64,000 nt of DNA from Pseudomonas plecoglossicida NBRC 103162 = DSM 15088 (GCF_000730665.1 NZ_BBIV01000006.1:62001-126000), one strand, 5' to 3'; counted from the first letter of the stretch, positions 7,554 through 16,679 are shown. Notes: generated by a model from the sequence alone, not told the origin. Numbers and translations are program-made.

Positions 7554-9601
7554 GCCGCCGCGTCCTCGCTCAGGCCGCTGTGGCGCAACAGTGCATCGAT
7601 GGAAGGCTCACGGCCACGGAAGTCGACGAACAGCACCATCGGCTCACGTGAACCACCACGGGCCAGGATCGCCTCACGGAAGGCGCGGCCGGTCTCGGCA
7701 TTGAGCACACCTTCTTCCTCGAAGCGCGAGAAGGCATCGGCCGACAGGACTTCAGCCCACTTGTAGCTGTAGTAGCCTGCCGCGTAACCGCCGGCGAAGA
7801 TGTGCGCGAAGCTGTTGGGGAAGCGGTTGTACGCCGGCGGGCGCATCACCGACACCTCGTCGCGCACCCCTTCGAGCACCTGCAGGACACTGCGGCCATC
7901 GCCATGACTGGCGTGCAGTTCGAAGTCGAACAACGAGAACTCCAGCTGGCGCACCATCATCATGCCCGACTGGAAGTTCTTCGCCGCCAGCATCTTGTCC
8001 AGCAGGTCCTGGGGCAGGGCGACGCCGGTTTCATAGTGGCCGGAAATCAGGGCCAGGCCTTCCGGCTCCCAGCACCAGTTTTCCATGAACTGGCTGGGCA
8101 GCTCGACCGCATCCCAGGCCACCCCGTTGATGCCGGATACGCCAGCATGCTCGATACGGGTCAGCAGGTGATGCAGGCCATGCCCGAACTCGTGGAACAG
8201 GGTGGTCACTTCATCATGGGTCAGCAGCGCAGGCTTGCCGGGCGCAGCCGGAGTGAAGTTGCACACCAGGTTGGCCACCGGGCTCTGCAGCGCGCCGTCC
8301 ACGGTACGTCGACGGTCACGGGCACCATCCATCCAGGCGCCGCCACGCTTGTTGGCGCGGGCATAGAGGTCGAAGAAGAAGCGGCCGACATGCTGGCCGT
8401 TTTCCTTGATCTCGAACAGGCGCACATCCGGGTGCCAGCTGTCGAAGCCCTTGAGCTCGGCGATTTCGATGCCGTAAAGGCGCTGAACGATGCTGAACAG
8501 GCCGGACAGCACCTTGTCGATCGGGAAGTAGGCACGCAGGGTTTCCTGCGACACGCTGTAACGCTGTTCGCGCAGTTTCTCGCCAAAGTAACCGGCATCC
8601 CAGCTGGCCAGCTCGGGGCAGCCCTGCTCGGCGGCGTAGGCCTTGAGCTGCTCCAGGTCCTGGGCGGCGAACGGCTTGGAACGCTTGGCCAGGTCACGCA
8701 GGAAGCTCAGCACCTGGTCGCTGGATTCGGCCATCTTGGTGGCCAGGCTCAGCTCGGCGTAGTTCTCGTAACCCAGCAGTCCGGCCAGTTCCTGGCGCAG
8801 GTCGAGGATTTCCTGCATCACCGGGCCGTTGTCGAACTGGCCGGCGTTCGGCCCCTGGTCGGAGGCGCGGGTGCAATAGGCGGCATACAGCTCTTCGCGC
8901 AGCGCGCGGTCGCTGGCGTAGGTCATCACCGCGTAGTAGCTGGGGAACTCGAGGGTGATCAGCCAGCCGTCGAGGCCCTTGGCCTGGGCGGCGGCGGCCA
9001 TCTGCGCCTTGGCCGAGTCGGTCAGGCCGGCGAGGGCGGCCTCGCCAGTGACGTGCTTGGTCCAGGCCTGGGTGGCGTCGAGCAGTTGGTTGGAGAAACG
9101 GCTGCCCAGTTCGCTGAGCTTGCTCTGCACTTCGGCGTAGCGCTGCTGCTTGTCTGCCGGCAGGTCGATGCCCGACAGGCGGAAGTCACGCAGGGCATGG
9201 TCGAGGATGGTTTTCTGCGCCACGTCGAAACCAGCCGCTTCGGGGCTGTTGACCAGGGCCTCGTAGGCCTCGAACAGCGCACGGTTCTGGCCCAGTTCGG
9301 TAGAGTAGGCACTCAGCGCCGGCAGGCAGGACTCATAGGCCTCGCGCAGTTGCGCGCTGTTGCACACCGCATTGAGATGGCTGACCGGGCTCCAGGCGGC
9401 GCCCAGGCGGTCGTTCAGTTCGTCCATGGCCAGCACCAGGCCGGCCCAGGTGGGGTTCTTGCCTTGCTTTTCGAGGATCTCGGCAATGGCCTTGCGGTTA
9501 TCGGCCAGGATCTGTTCGATGGCCGGCAGCACGTGTTCGGCACGGATCGCCGAGAAGGGCGGCAGATCATAGGACTGCAGAAGCGGGTTGTTGGCACTCA
9601 C
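7550..9601 (-). CDS. prlC: Oligopeptidase A (M3 metallopeptidase)
   Basis: Cytosolic zinc peptidase that degrades short peptides such as cleaved signal peptides. The protein of 683 residues starts with SANNPLLQSYDLPPF, the usual N-terminus, and has the zinc motif HEFGHGLHH at about residue 465 with the downstream ligand in DAVELPSQFMENWCWE. YAAGYYSYKWAE near the C-terminus carries the substrate-binding tyrosines. The GTG at 9601 (AAGG upstream) is chosen because the extra residues of a longer frame to 9637 are not family-like. The divergent gene at 9704 is gamma-carbonic anhydrase; the downstream yheV-like gene overlaps by 4 bp. Confidence 0.95.
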   Translation of the reverse strand: MSANNPLLQSYDLPPFSAIRAEHVLPAIEQILADNRKAIAEILEKQGKNPTWAGLVLAMDELNDRLGAAWSPVSHLNAVCNSAQLREAYESCLPALSAYSTELGQNRALFEAYEALVNSPEAAGFDVAQKTILDHALRDFRLSGIDLPADKQQRYAEVQSKLSELGSRFSNQLLDATQAWTKHVTGEAALAGLTDSAKAQMAAAAQAKGLDGWLITLEFPSYYAVMTYASDRALREELYAAYCTRASDQGPNAGQFDNGPVMQEILDLRQELAGLLGYENYAELSLATKMAESSDQVLSFLRDLAKRSKPFAAQDLEQLKAYAAEQGCPELASWDAGYFGEKLREQRYSVSQETLRAYFPIDKVLSGLFSIVQRLYGIEIAELKGFDSWHPDVRLFEIKENGQHVGRFFFDLYARANKRGGAWMDGARDRRRTVDGALQSPVANLVCNFTPAAPGKPALLTHDEVTTLFHEFGHGLHHLLTRIEHAGVSGINGVAWDAVELPSQFMENWCWEPEGLALISGHYETGVALPQDLLDKMLAAKNFQSGMMMVRQLEFSLFDFELHASHGDGRSVLQVLEGVRDEVSVMRPPAYNRFPNSFAHIFAGGYAAGYYSYKWAEVLSADAFSRFEEEGVLNAETGRAFREAILARGGSREPMVLFVDFRGREPSIDALLRHSGLSEDAAA

Positions 9602-9703
9602 GGTTTGGATACCTTGGCAGAAGAAACACTGCCCCATCTTAATTACAATCGACGCCGACCGCAGCAGGCAGCCTGCCTATCGGCACAGATGAGAGACGCT
9701 ATC

Positions 9704-10252
9704 ATGGCCATCCGAAGCTTCCAGCAACACACTCCGAAAGTTGCACCACGGGCCTTCGTCGACCGTTCGGCGGTGGTGTTGGGCGACGTGGAAATCGGCG
9801 AGGACAGCTCGGTGTGGCCGCTGACCGTGGTCCGCGGCGACATGCACCGTATCCGCATCGGCGCGCGCACCAGCGTGCAGGATGGCAGCGTGCTGCACAT
9901 CACCCATGCCGGCCCGTTCAACCCGGAAGGTTACCCGCTGATCATCGGCGACGAGGTGACCATCGGTCACAAAGTCATGCTGCATGGCTGTACCCTGGGC
10001 AATCGCATCCTGGTCGGCATGGGCAGCACCATCATGGATGGCGCCATCGTCGAGGACGAAGTGATCATCGGCGCCGGCAGCCTGGTGCCACCGGGCAAGC
10101 GCCTGGAAAGCGGTTACCTGTACGTGGGCAGCCCGGTGAAGCAGGCCCGGCCGCTGACCGACAAGGAGCGCGCGTTCTTCCCCTACAGCGCCAGCAACTA
10201 CGTGAAGCTCAAGGACCAGCACCTGGCCGAAGGCTATGACCAACCTGAATGA
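9704..10252 (+). CDS. Gamma-carbonic anhydrase family protein (YrdA-like)
   Basis: The 182-residue product is a left-handed beta-helix protein built of hexapeptide repeats, with the three zinc-site histidines in the SVLHIT, IGHKVMLHGC region (about residues 65-95). It resembles E. coli YrdA/PaaY and archaeal Cam. Homologues often show weak or no CO2 hydratase activity, so the reaction is uncertain. The ATG at 9704 follows GAGAGACGC; an in-frame ATG at 9689 is possible. A HAD phosphatase gene overlaps or follows directly and is probably co-transcribed. Confidence 0.9.
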   Translation: MAIRSFQQHTPKVAPRAFVDRSAVVLGDVEIGEDSSVWPLTVVRGDMHRIRIGARTSVQDGSVLHITHAGPFNPEGYPLIIGDEVTIGHKVMLHGCTLGNRILVGMGSTIMDGAIVEDEVIIGAGSLVPPGKRLESGYLYVGSPVKQARPLTDKERAFFPYSASNYVKLKDQHLAEGYDQPE

Positions 10253-10271
10253 CTTGAGTGGAACCTCATAC

Positions 10272-10922
10272 ATGCACCAGCAGAACATCCTCTTCGACCT
10301 CGACGGCACCCTGACCGACCCACGCCTGGGCATCACCCGCTCGATCCAGTACGCCCTGGCCAAGCTGGGCATCGACGAGCCGGACCTGGCGCGCCTGGAG
10401 CACTTCATCGGCCCACCCTTGCTGCAGGCCTTCATGCAGTTCTACAACTTCGACGAAGCCAAGGCGTGGGATGCGGTGAACTTCTACCGGGAACGCTTCC
10501 GCGTTACCGGCCTGTACGAGAACCTGGTGTTCGAGGGTGTGCCGGAACTGCTCGAAGCATTGAACGGCCAGGGCCGTACCCTGTACATCGCGACCTCCAA
10601 GCCTTGGGAGTTCGCCCGAGAGATCGCCCGGCACTTTGCCTTCGACCATCACTTCAAGGTCATTTATGGCAGTGAACTGGACGGAACACGGACCAACAAG
10701 GTGGAGTTGATCCGCCACCTGCTGGATCAGGAAGGGCTGGACCCGGCGCAGACACTGATGATCGGCGACCGCAAGCACGACCTGATCGGTGCGCGCAGCA
10801 ACGGGTTGCAGGCAGTGGCAGTGGGGTATGGGTTTGGTAGCGAGGAAGAATTGAAGGCCCACACGCCGGAATTCCACTTCGCCACCTTGGCCGAGATGCA
10901 TCAGGCCTTTATCAAGGCTTGA
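10272..10922 (+). CDS. HAD-superfamily phosphatase, phosphoglycolate phosphatase-like
   Basis: The 216-residue protein starts with the nucleophile motif FDLDGTLTD, followed by a four-helix cap. Motif II is in YIATSKPW, the conserved Lys in TNKVELI and motif IV in MIGDRKHDLIGA. This is the subfamily IA (Gph/PpaX-like) arrangement. Substrate cannot be read from sequence. The ATG at 10272 gives the family N-terminus; a start at 10236 (GAAGG upstream) would add twelve residues and overlap the preceding gene by 17 bp. It is probably in an operon with the gamma-carbonic anhydrase gene, and a three-hairpin repeat follows the stop codon. Confidence 0.88.
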   Translation: MHQQNILFDLDGTLTDPRLGITRSIQYALAKLGIDEPDLARLEHFIGPPLLQAFMQFYNFDEAKAWDAVNFYRERFRVTGLYENLVFEGVPELLEALNGQGRTLYIATSKPWEFAREIARHFAFDHHFKVIYGSELDGTRTNKVELIRHLLDQEGLDPAQTLMIGDRKHDLIGARSNGLQAVAVGYGFGSEEELKAHTPEFHFATLAEMHQAFIKA

Positions 10923-10930
10923 TGTTCAGG

Positions 10931-10984
10931 GGGCTGCTTCGCAGCCCATCGCCGGCTTACCGGCGATGGGCCGCAGAACGGCCC
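10931..10984. repeat. Three contiguous hairpins between convergent genes
   Basis: Three palindromes follow one another without spacers: GGGCTGC-TTC-GCAGCCC (10931-10947), ATCGCCGG-CTTA-CCGGCGAT (10948-10967) and GGGCCG-CAGAA-CGGCCC (10968-10984). The middle unit resembles the core of the P. putida REP element. The same arrangement occurs at 32196-32250. It lies between the stop codons of convergent genes and may end transcription in both directions. Confidence 0.75.
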
Positions 10985-10991
10985 CAGAATC

Positions 10992-12083
10992 TCACTGACG
11001 CCCCGCCAATCGGGTCAACGCCGCCTTGCGCTCTGCTCCCGGCATCCTTCCCAGCACTTCAACTCGCGCATAGAACCGCGACCAATCCCCGCCCACCTCA
11101 CCGAACAGCGCCGCAAACGCCGGTACCCACTGGTCATACAGCCCGAACGGCAGCAGCTTGGCATTGTTTATCGGCCCGTAGATCCAGGCGTCGTAACGCT
11201 TGTCACCGCCCCACTCACGATCACGCAACGCGCGGTACTCGCGCCGCATGCGCTCGAACTCAGCCTGCTTGGCGGCCCGCTTGTGCGCTTCGTCCAACGG
11301 TCCGGCATAAATCGCCTGCAGCCGCTCGCGGCTGGCCAACACCAGGCGGATGAACTGGTCCCGCTGCCGAAACTGATCGTCCTCAATCGCTGCAAGCCCG
11401 CGCGCCGCGCGCCATTGCCGTGATCCTTCCTGCTCGACGAAGGTGGCGAATGACTCGTTGAACGCGGTGTCGTCCTGCACATAGAACCGCTGGTGCGCCA
11501 GCTCATGGAAGATCAACGTGGCCAGGCGCTCGTCGCCCCAACCGACCATCGACGACAGGATCGGGTCGTCGAACCAGCCCAATGTCGAGTAGGCCTCGAC
11601 ACCGCCCACGTACACATCCATGCCGTCCTCGCGCATCAAGGCTGCCGCGCCACGCGCCGCGCCCTGCCGGTAATAGCCGCGATAGGCGACACAACCGGCG
11701 ATGGGGAAGCAATGCGTCACCGGCTGCAGCGAAAGCTCCGGCGTGGCGAACACGTTCCATACCACGTAGGGGCGGCCGAGATCGGCATACACCCGATAAC
11801 TGCGGTTGTCAGGCAGCTGCAAATGCTCGCTTGCAAATACCCGCGCCTGCTCGGCGCCCTGCAAGCGGGCTCGCAACTGCGCACTGCTGCCCGGGTCGGC
11901 AATCACCTGCTCCACGGGCTGACGGGCGCGCAGCAACTGCCATTGGCCCTCGGCCAATTGGCCGTAATAGCCAAGGCTGCTGCAACCGTTCAGCAGAAAG
12001 CTGCCAAGGACGGGAACCAAAGCGCTGAAAACGCGGTCGAGTGGCCCAGGGCCTGAGCGCTTCAAAAGAAAAAACCAAACCAT
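10992..12083 (-). CDS. Putative aminopeptidase lipoprotein (DUF2265-like)
   Basis: Predicted lipoprotein of 363 residues. A hydrophobic N-terminal segment ends in the lipobox LLNGC near residue 34, after which SSLGYYGQ starts the mature protein. The sequence contains HELAHQ, a zinc-peptidase HExxH motif, near residue 185 and a second acidic segment (FNESFATFVEQEG) that could supply the third ligand. This layout matches the Pseudomonas family annotated as putative aminopeptidase. The ATG at 12083 is weakly supported by ribosome-binding sequence. The gene is divergent from the lipoprotein gene at 12151, with only 67 bp between the starts. Substrate and true activity are unknown. Confidence 0.8.
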   Translation of the reverse strand: MVWFFLLKRSGPGPLDRVFSALVPVLGSFLLNGCSSLGYYGQLAEGQWQLLRARQPVEQVIADPGSSAQLRARLQGAEQARVFASEHLQLPDNRSYRVYADLGRPYVVWNVFATPELSLQPVTHCFPIAGCVAYRGYYRQGAARGAAALMREDGMDVYVGGVEAYSTLGWFDDPILSSMVGWGDERLATLIFHELAHQRFYVQDDTAFNESFATFVEQEGSRQWRAARGLAAIEDDQFRQRDQFIRLVLASRERLQAIYAGPLDEAHKRAAKQAEFERMRREYRALRDREWGGDKRYDAWIYGPINNAKLLPFGLYDQWVPAFAALFGEVGGDWSRFYARVEVLGRMPGAERKAALTRLAGRQ

Positions 12084-12150
12084 CTTGGGCTGTTCAACTC
12101 GCTCACGGCCGATACGCTCCAAGACTATCTCGCCAAGGGGGAGTTTCGCC

Positions 12151-12564
12151 ATGCGTGCACTGTTCGTCGCCGGCTCACTGTTACTGGTATCTGCCTGTTC
12201 GACCCTGCCCGACCCTGACCCGAACCAAGCCTGGATCGAGCTGACCCCGGACGACCACACCTCACTGCACGCCGTGCAGGTGGACGAACGCGACTGGACC
12301 GAAAGCCGCTATTTCGAGGTTCAGCCCGGCAGCCACGAGCTGACCGTGCGTTACCAGTTCCCGGTCACGCCGAGCAACATCGGCCCGGTTGACGAGCCGC
12401 TGTGGCGCGATTGCCAGCTCAACCTGACCTTCAAGGACTTCAACGCTGGCCAGCGCTACCAGCTGCAAGCGGGCAGCATCGGCTTCCGCCCGTGGATCAA
12501 ACTCTATGACCAGCAGCAGAAACTGCTCGGCCAAGGCATGCCGGCAGGCTGCCAACGCACCTGA
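12151..12564 (+). CDS. Small hypothetical lipoprotein (paralogue 1)
   Basis: Product of 137 residues with a typical type II signal sequence: basic start, hydrophobic core and lipobox LVSAC, then STLPDPDPNQAW. GGGGGAG lies upstream of the ATG at 12151. The mature part has conserved features shared with the next gene: DPNQAW/DPKQAW near the N-terminus, GRYFQV/SRYFEV, HELTVRY/HELVVRF, a DCQL/RTCYL cysteine and FKDFNAGQRYQL/FDDFKAGERYRL. The function is unknown. Asp after the lipid-modified Cys is absent, so outer-membrane sorting is expected. Confidence 0.82.
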   Translation: MRALFVAGSLLLVSACSTLPDPDPNQAWIELTPDDHTSLHAVQVDERDWTESRYFEVQPGSHELTVRYQFPVTPSNIGPVDEPLWRDCQLNLTFKDFNAGQRYQLQAGSIGFRPWIKLYDQQQKLLGQGMPAGCQRT

Positions 12565-12619
12565 ACCGCACAAACGGCGCTATGCTTGTAACTTGTGAGT
12601 TGCAAGTGGGAGCTTCACC

Positions 12620-13033
12620 ATGCGCCAGCCCATGATGCTGATCGCCCTCAGTGCACTGGGGGCTTGCGCCAGCCCTTTGCCGCCTGTCGACCCCAAGCAG
12701 GCCTGGGTCGACCTTTACACCATGACCCCGGGCAGGGTCATCATGGCCGACCGACTGGACGGCAAACGCCTGGATGACGGCCGCTATTTCCAGGTAACCC
12801 CCGGCAAGCACGAACTGGTGGTGCGTTTCGATTACGAAATCTACGCCGGCGGCATGCTGACATCGCCCAAGGACCGCACCTGTTACCTGACCGTGCGCTT
12901 CGACGACTTCAAGGCCGGCGAACGCTATCGGCTGGAAGCCCGCGCTCCGGTGATGGAGCCGCAGGTGCTGCTGTACGACGCCAGCCGCAAGGTGCTGGTG
13001 AACGAGCCCAGCAACGTGTTCTGCATCCCTTGA
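12620..13033 (+). CDS. Small hypothetical lipoprotein (paralogue 2)
   Basis: Product of 137 residues, exactly the same length as the preceding lipoprotein and clearly related to it over its whole length. The lipobox is ALGAC, followed by ASPLPPVDPKQAW. GTGGGAGC precedes the ATG at 12620. It has one internal cysteine (DRTCYL) and a second near the C-terminus (NVFCIP), a pattern also present in the first copy, so a disulfide is likely in the periplasm. The pair is a tandem duplication. No domain name is recognised. Confidence 0.82.
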   Translation: MRQPMMLIALSALGACASPLPPVDPKQAWVDLYTMTPGRVIMADRLDGKRLDDGRYFQVTPGKHELVVRFDYEIYAGGMLTSPKDRTCYLTVRFDDFKAGERYRLEARAPVMEPQVLLYDASRKVLVNEPSNVFCIP

Positions 13034-13038
13034 ATGTC

Positions 13039-13056
13039 GGGGCCGCAGGCGGCCCC
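13039..13056. terminator. GC-rich hairpin between convergent genes
   Basis: GGGGCCGC-AG-GCGGCCCC is a perfect 8-bp stem with a two-base loop, between the stop codons at 13033 (plus) and 13063 (minus). It has no clear T-run on either side. It resembles the third stem of the triple-hairpin repeats. Confidence 0.5.
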
Positions 13057-13062
13057 CATCAA

Positions 13063-13296
13063 CTACCGGTCATTCTTCTGGTAGATGATCTTCTTCGTGC
13101 CACCATCACAGGTGCCCACAACCATGTTGCGGTCCTTGACCTCGCTGTTGGGCACGATCTCCAGGGTGTAGGACGTCACACCCTGGGCCTGGATCTTCGC
13201 TTCGATCTCGGCCTTCAGTTCCTCGCACGGTTTGACCGCCGCCAGTGCAGATGTGGCCAGCAGGGACGCCAGCACGGCAATTGCTACGCGGATCAT
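13063..13296 (-). CDS. DUF1161 family periplasmic protein
   Basis: Product of 77 residues with a cleavable signal peptide (MIRVAIAVLASLLATSALA, cleavage before AVKPCEEL) and a mature part of about 57 residues holding two cysteines (KPCEEL and GTCDGG) likely to form a disulfide. This fits the DUF1161 family, whose function is unknown. The ATG at 13296 is preceded by a GGGAGCCG ribosome-binding sequence. It stands as a single gene, convergent with the lipoprotein pair. Confidence 0.82.
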   Translation of the reverse strand: MIRVAIAVLASLLATSALAAVKPCEELKAEIEAKIQAQGVTSYTLEIVPNSEVKDRNMVVGTCDGGTKKIIYQKNDR

Positions 13297-13369
13297 GGAA
13301 CGGCTCCCGGAAAGGCAGTAATGCTGCCGACACTCCTTAGACTACAGCAATCCACCGCCGTTGCGCCGC

Positions 13370-13795
13370 TCAGCCCACCAGCGTGGCGTCCAGACTGATA
13401 GTAGCGTTGAGCACCTTCGATACCGGGCAGCCGGCCTTGGCCTTGTTGGCGATTTCGACAAACTGCGCCTCGCTCGCCCCCGGTACCTTGGCCTTGAGAA
13501 TCAGATGCACCGCAGTAATGGCGAAGCCATCGGGCTGCTTGTCGAGGCTGACTTCGGCAATGGTGTCGATGCGCTCTGCGGTCAGGCCCGCCTCGCCCAG
13601 CATCATCGACAGCGCCATCGAGAAGCAGCCCGCATGGGCGGCGCCGATCAGCTCTTCCGGGTTGGTCCCCGGCGAGCCCTCGAAACGGGTATTGAATCCA
13701 TAAGGATTCTGCTTGAGTGCGCCGCTTTCCGTGGAAAGCAGGCCCTTGCCATCTTTCAGGCCACCTTGCCAGATCGCCGATGCTGTCTTCTTCAT
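13370..13795 (-). CDS. OsmC-family peroxiredoxin
   Basis: Product of 141 residues with the OsmC/Ohr fold. The two redox cysteines are in [10 protein letters not shown] (about residue 57) and [10 protein letters not shown] (about residue 122), and the Glu in [10 protein letters not shown] is the usual conserved acid. It probably reduces organic hydroperoxides, as OsmC proteins do. AGGAGGCATC precedes the ATG at 13795. The gene faces away from the flavin monooxygenase at 13949, sharing a 153-bp promoter gap. Confidence 0.9.
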   Translation of the reverse strand: MKKTASAIWQGGLKDGKGLLSTESGALKQNPYGFNTRFEGSPGTNPEELIGAAHAGCFSMALSMMLGEAGLTAERIDTIAEVSLDKQPDGFAITAVHLILKAKVPGASEAQFVEIANKAKAGCPVSKVLNATISLDATLVG

Positions 13796-13948
13796 GATGC
13801 CTCCTGGTCACTGGGTTACATGCTTAAGGTTCAGAGGACAGCGGCCTACGGCAAGTTCAGCGCAATCTTACAGCGGGCATTGAATCCACCGAATGTGCCC
13901 ATACAGAGTCTAAAAGGCCTCTGGCCAATCCCCTTCAAGGAGGCTTCG

Positions 13949-14953
13949 ATGACGTCGCTGCGTGACCTGAAAATTTCCACCCTCGACCTGGTGCCAGTGC
14001 GCGCCGACGCCGGGCCCGCGCAATCACTGCGCAATTCACTGGATCTGGCGCGACACGTCGAGCGCTTTGGCTACCACCGTTTCTGGGTGGCCGAGCACCA
14101 CAACATGGATGGCATCGCCAGTTCGGCCACCTCGGTGCTGATCGGTTACCTGGCCGGTGGTACGTCGACCATCCGCGTGGGCTCCGGCGGCGTCATGTTG
14201 CCCAACCATGCGCCACTGGTGATCGCCGAGCAGTTCGGTACCTTGGCCAGCCTGTACCCGGGACGCATCGACCTGGGCCTGGGCCGTGCGCCCGGCTCCG
14301 ACCAGATGACTGCCCGCGCCCTGCGCCGCGAGCGCTCGGGCAGCGCCGACGACTTCCCGGACGATGTCGAGGAGCTGTCACGCTACCTGGGCCCGCGCAC
14401 TGATGATCAAAAAGTGATCGCAGTGCCCGGCCACGACACCGACGTGCCGATGTGGCTGCTCGGCTCCAGCCTGTTCAGTGCGCAATTGGCCGGCATGCGC
14501 GGCATGCCCTACGCCTTTGCCTCGCACTTCGCGCCGCGCTACATGCACGAGGCGATCCGCATCTACCGAGACCACTTCAAGCCGTCGACCACGCTGGACA
14601 AGCCCTATGTGATGCTGGGCATTCCGATGGTGGTGGCCGAAACCGACGAAAAAGCCGAATACCTGGCCACCTCGGTGTACCAGCGCATTCTTGCCCTGAT
14701 TCGCGGCCAGAGCCTGATGCAGCGGCCGCCGGTGCAGCGCATGGACGGCTTGTGGCTGCCCCATGAGCGGGACGCCGTCGGCAGTTTCCTGGGCCTGGCG
14801 ATGATTGGCAGCCCGCAGAAGGTGCGGGCCAAGGTGGAGGTGTTGCTGGAGCAGACCGGGGCGGATGAGTTGATCTTCACCTGCGACTTGTATGAGCATG
14901 CGGATCGGGTGCGATCCTATGAAATGCTGGCGCAGGCCTTGAAGGCCGAGTAG
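13949..14953 (+). CDS. LLM-class flavin-dependent oxidoreductase
   Basis: Product of 334 residues of the bacterial luciferase superfamily (MsnO8/TIGR03558-like). [10 protein letters not shown] near residue 45 is the classic first signature and [15 protein letters not shown] near residue 80 the second. GLGRAPGSD follows near 115. These proteins use reduced FMN or F420; here FMNH2 is expected, with an unknown substrate. A strong AAGGAGG precedes the ATG at 13949. The gene is monocistronic and is followed by a REP element at 14961-15020. Confidence 0.88.
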   Translation: MTSLRDLKISTLDLVPVRADAGPAQSLRNSLDLARHVERFGYHRFWVAEHHNMDGIASSATSVLIGYLAGGTSTIRVGSGGVMLPNHAPLVIAEQFGTLASLYPGRIDLGLGRAPGSDQMTARALRRERSGSADDFPDDVEELSRYLGPRTDDQKVIAVPGHDTDVPMWLLGSSLFSAQLAGMRGMPYAFASHFAPRYMHEAIRIYRDHFKPSTTLDKPYVMLGIPMVVAETDEKAEYLATSVYQRILALIRGQSLMQRPPVQRMDGLWLPHERDAVGSFLGLAMIGSPQKVRAKVEVLLEQTGADELIFTCDLYEHADRVRSYEMLAQALKAE

Positions 14954-14960
14954 GCGTCAA

Positions 14961-15020
14961 TCGCCGGCAAGCCGGCTCCCACAGGCGATTTGTAGCGCCT
15001 TTGTGGGAGCCGGCCAGGCG
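14961..15020. repeat. REP element pair (inverted)
   Basis: TCGCCGGCAAGCCGGCTCCC with ACA follows, and an inverted copy TGTGGGAGCCGGCCAGGCG lies at 15002-15020; the second copy is slightly degenerate. This is the common P. putida REP sequence in a head-to-head pair. It lies between the convergent flavin monooxygenase and dodecin genes. Confidence 0.85.
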
Positions 15021-15073
15021 CCCCTCTGACTGTATTACGCCATCACGCCGGGCATTACCAGCCCGACACTGTT

Positions 15074-15289
15074 TCAGCTGTTGGCGATACGGAAGCCCAC
15101 CTTGAGCGTGACCTGGAAGTGCGCCGCCTTGTTGTCGCGGATATGGCCACGGGTATCAAGCACCTCGAACCACTCCAGGTGCTTGATGCTCTTGGCTGCC
15201 TCGGCCAGGGCATTGTTGATCGCTTCCTCGATGCTGGTGGGCGAAGACCCCACCAGCTCGATCTTCTTGTAGGTGTGATGATCGGACAT
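15074..15289 (-). CDS. Dodecin family protein
   Basis: Product of 71 residues, the normal dodecin size. The family pattern is clear: an N-terminal strand with [18 protein letters not shown], a helix, then [11 protein letters not shown] with the Trp that stacks on flavin, and a C-terminal strand QVTLKVGF. Dodecins form hollow dodecamers that store riboflavin or FMN. AAGGAGAGCG precedes the ATG at 15289. It is divergent from the DUF883 gene. Confidence 0.93.
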   Translation of the reverse strand: MSDHHTYKKIELVGSSPTSIEEAINNALAEAAKSIKHLEWFEVLDTRGHIRDNKAAHFQVTLKVGFRIANS

Positions 15290-15439
15290 GAGCGCTCTCC
15301 TTGATTGACGGTGAGATTGAGCCTAGCAGTGCAGGCTTGGTTTACCTGCGAGCCGTCGCCACCGAGTAAAGTTCGATCGCACTTTCGCCGCGTCGGGCAG
15401 TCGCAATCCTTACAGTCCATTCTGCAAAGGAGAGTCAAC

Positions 15440-15763
15440 ATGCACCGCAACTCGCTGCGTAAAACGTCCCTGGAAAGCATGGAAGCGGAAATCGAAAGCC
15501 TTCTGAAGAGCCTGGAAAACCTCAAGCATGATGCTTCGGAGGAATCCCAGAAGTCGGTGAAGGCCATCCGCAGCAACGCGGAAAGTGCGCTGAAACATTC
15601 GCGCAGCCTGCTCAGCGATGCTTATGAGGAAGTGAAGACCCGCACCCGGCAGACCGGTATCGCCACCCGCGATTACGCCCAGGAACACCCCGTCACCACC
15701 GCCGGTGTGGCAATAGGCGCGCTCGGCTTGCTGGCCGCCTACCTGCTGTACCGCCGCAACTAA
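15440..15763 (+). CDS. DUF883 (YqjD/ElaB-like) inner-membrane protein
   Basis: Product of 107 residues: a long charged helix (residues 1-80, coiled-coil-like heptads) and a single C-terminal transmembrane segment ([19 protein letters not shown]) ending in RRN. E. coli YqjD and ElaB have this design and bind ribosomes at the membrane in stationary phase; whether this one does is inference. AAAGGAGAG precedes the ATG at 15440. The stop codon overlaps the trpI stop codon by four bases in convergent orientation. Confidence 0.88.
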   Translation: MHRNSLRKTSLESMEAEIESLLKSLENLKHDASEESQKSVKAIRSNAESALKHSRSLLSDAYEEVKTRTRQTGIATRDYAQEHPVTTAGVAIGALGLLAAYLLYRRN

Positions 15764-16656
15764 CCTGCCTGCCGTTCCAGTTCACGGCGCAGCCACTGCG
15801 CCAACTGCTCGGCGCGCCCGTCCGCGGCGCGCCGTGGCACCCACAGCGCCAGCGCCGCAGGTGTGGGGGAAAAGCCCCATGGCGCGCACAGCCGCCCGGC
15901 ACGCAGGTCGTCCGCCACCAGAGGCTGAGGTGCGATGGCGACGCCAAGGCCGGCTACCGCAGCTTCAAGCAAGTAGTACAGGTGCTCGAAGGCCTGGCCA
16001 TACTTCAACCGCGCAACCTCCAGCCCCTGCTCCTCGACCCAGGTCGGCCACGCCTGCGGGCGTGAAGTGGTATGCAGCAAAGCCTCGTCAAGCAAGGCGT
16101 CGGCAGGTGCCCCACGCAAACGCTCGAAGCCGGCGAAATGCGGGCTGAGTACCGGCCCGATGCGCTCTGCGGCCAGCACATGCACCTGCATGTCCGCAGG
16201 CCACGGGGGTTCGGCGTAGACCAGCAACGCATCCAGCCCAGGCCGCCGTGGGTCGAGGTCGCCTTCTCCTGCCGACAGGTGCAGGCGCAACTCGGGCAAG
16301 TCCGCCTTGAGCCGCCCGAGCCTGGGGATGAACCAGCGGGCCAGCAAGCTGCCAGAGCAACCCAGCACGAACGGCGCCTCGCGGGTGTCGCGGCTCAGCT
16401 CGGCGCAGACCCCACGCAGCCGGTCGAACGCTTCGCCGCTGGCATCGCGTAGCCTGACGCCAGCATCTGTGAGTTTGATGCCGCGCCCGTCCTTGACGAA
16501 CAGCGCCACGCCCAGATGCTGCTCGAGCACCTTGATCTGCCGGCTCACGGCCCCGTGGGTCACGTGCAGCACTTCGGCAGCCTGGCTGACACTGTTGAGC
16601 CGGGCGGTGGCCTCGAAGGCCCGCAGGGCATTGAGGGGAGGGAGGTCCTGGACCAT
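15760..16656 (-). CDS. trpI: LysR-type activator of trpBA
   Basis: Product of 298 residues with an N-terminal winged helix-turn-helix (residues 5-65: [19 protein letters not shown] and [15 protein letters not shown]) and a C-terminal ligand-binding domain. It is divergent from trpBA, the conserved Pseudomonas arrangement in which TrpI activates trpBA in response to indoleglycerol phosphate. A perfect TrpI half-site pair is present between the genes at 16663-16679, seven bases from the trpI start codon. This would also let TrpI repress its own gene. Confidence 0.95.
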   Translation of the reverse strand: MVQDLPPLNALRAFEATARLNSVSQAAEVLHVTHGAVSRQIKVLEQHLGVALFVKDGRGIKLTDAGVRLRDASGEAFDRLRGVCAELSRDTREAPFVLGCSGSLLARWFIPRLGRLKADLPELRLHLSAGEGDLDPRRPGLDALLVYAEPPWPADMQVHVLAAERIGPVLSPHFAGFERLRGAPADALLDEALLHTTSRPQAWPTWVEEQGLEVARLKYGQAFEHLYYLLEAAVAGLGVAIAPQPLVADDLRAGRLCAPWGFSPTPAALALWVPRRAADGRAEQLAQWLRRELERQAG

Positions 16657-16662
16657 GAGACT

Positions 16663-16679
16663 TGTGAGTTTTCCTGACA
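16663..16679 (+). promoter_or_regulatory. TrpI binding site I
   Basis: TGTGAG-TTTTC-CTGACA exactly fits the TGTGAG-N5-CTGACA pattern I recall for TrpI in P. aeruginosa and P. putida. It is centred about 64 bp before the probable trpBA start site, the normal place for the recognition site of a LysR-type activator. It also covers the 5' region of trpI. Confidence 0.85.

Noticed and set aside
7802..9703. Plus-strand open frame running into the gamma-carbonic anhydrase gene
   Set aside because: The upstream ~630 codons are antisense to prlC and lack family sequence. Only the part from 9704 is the true gene.
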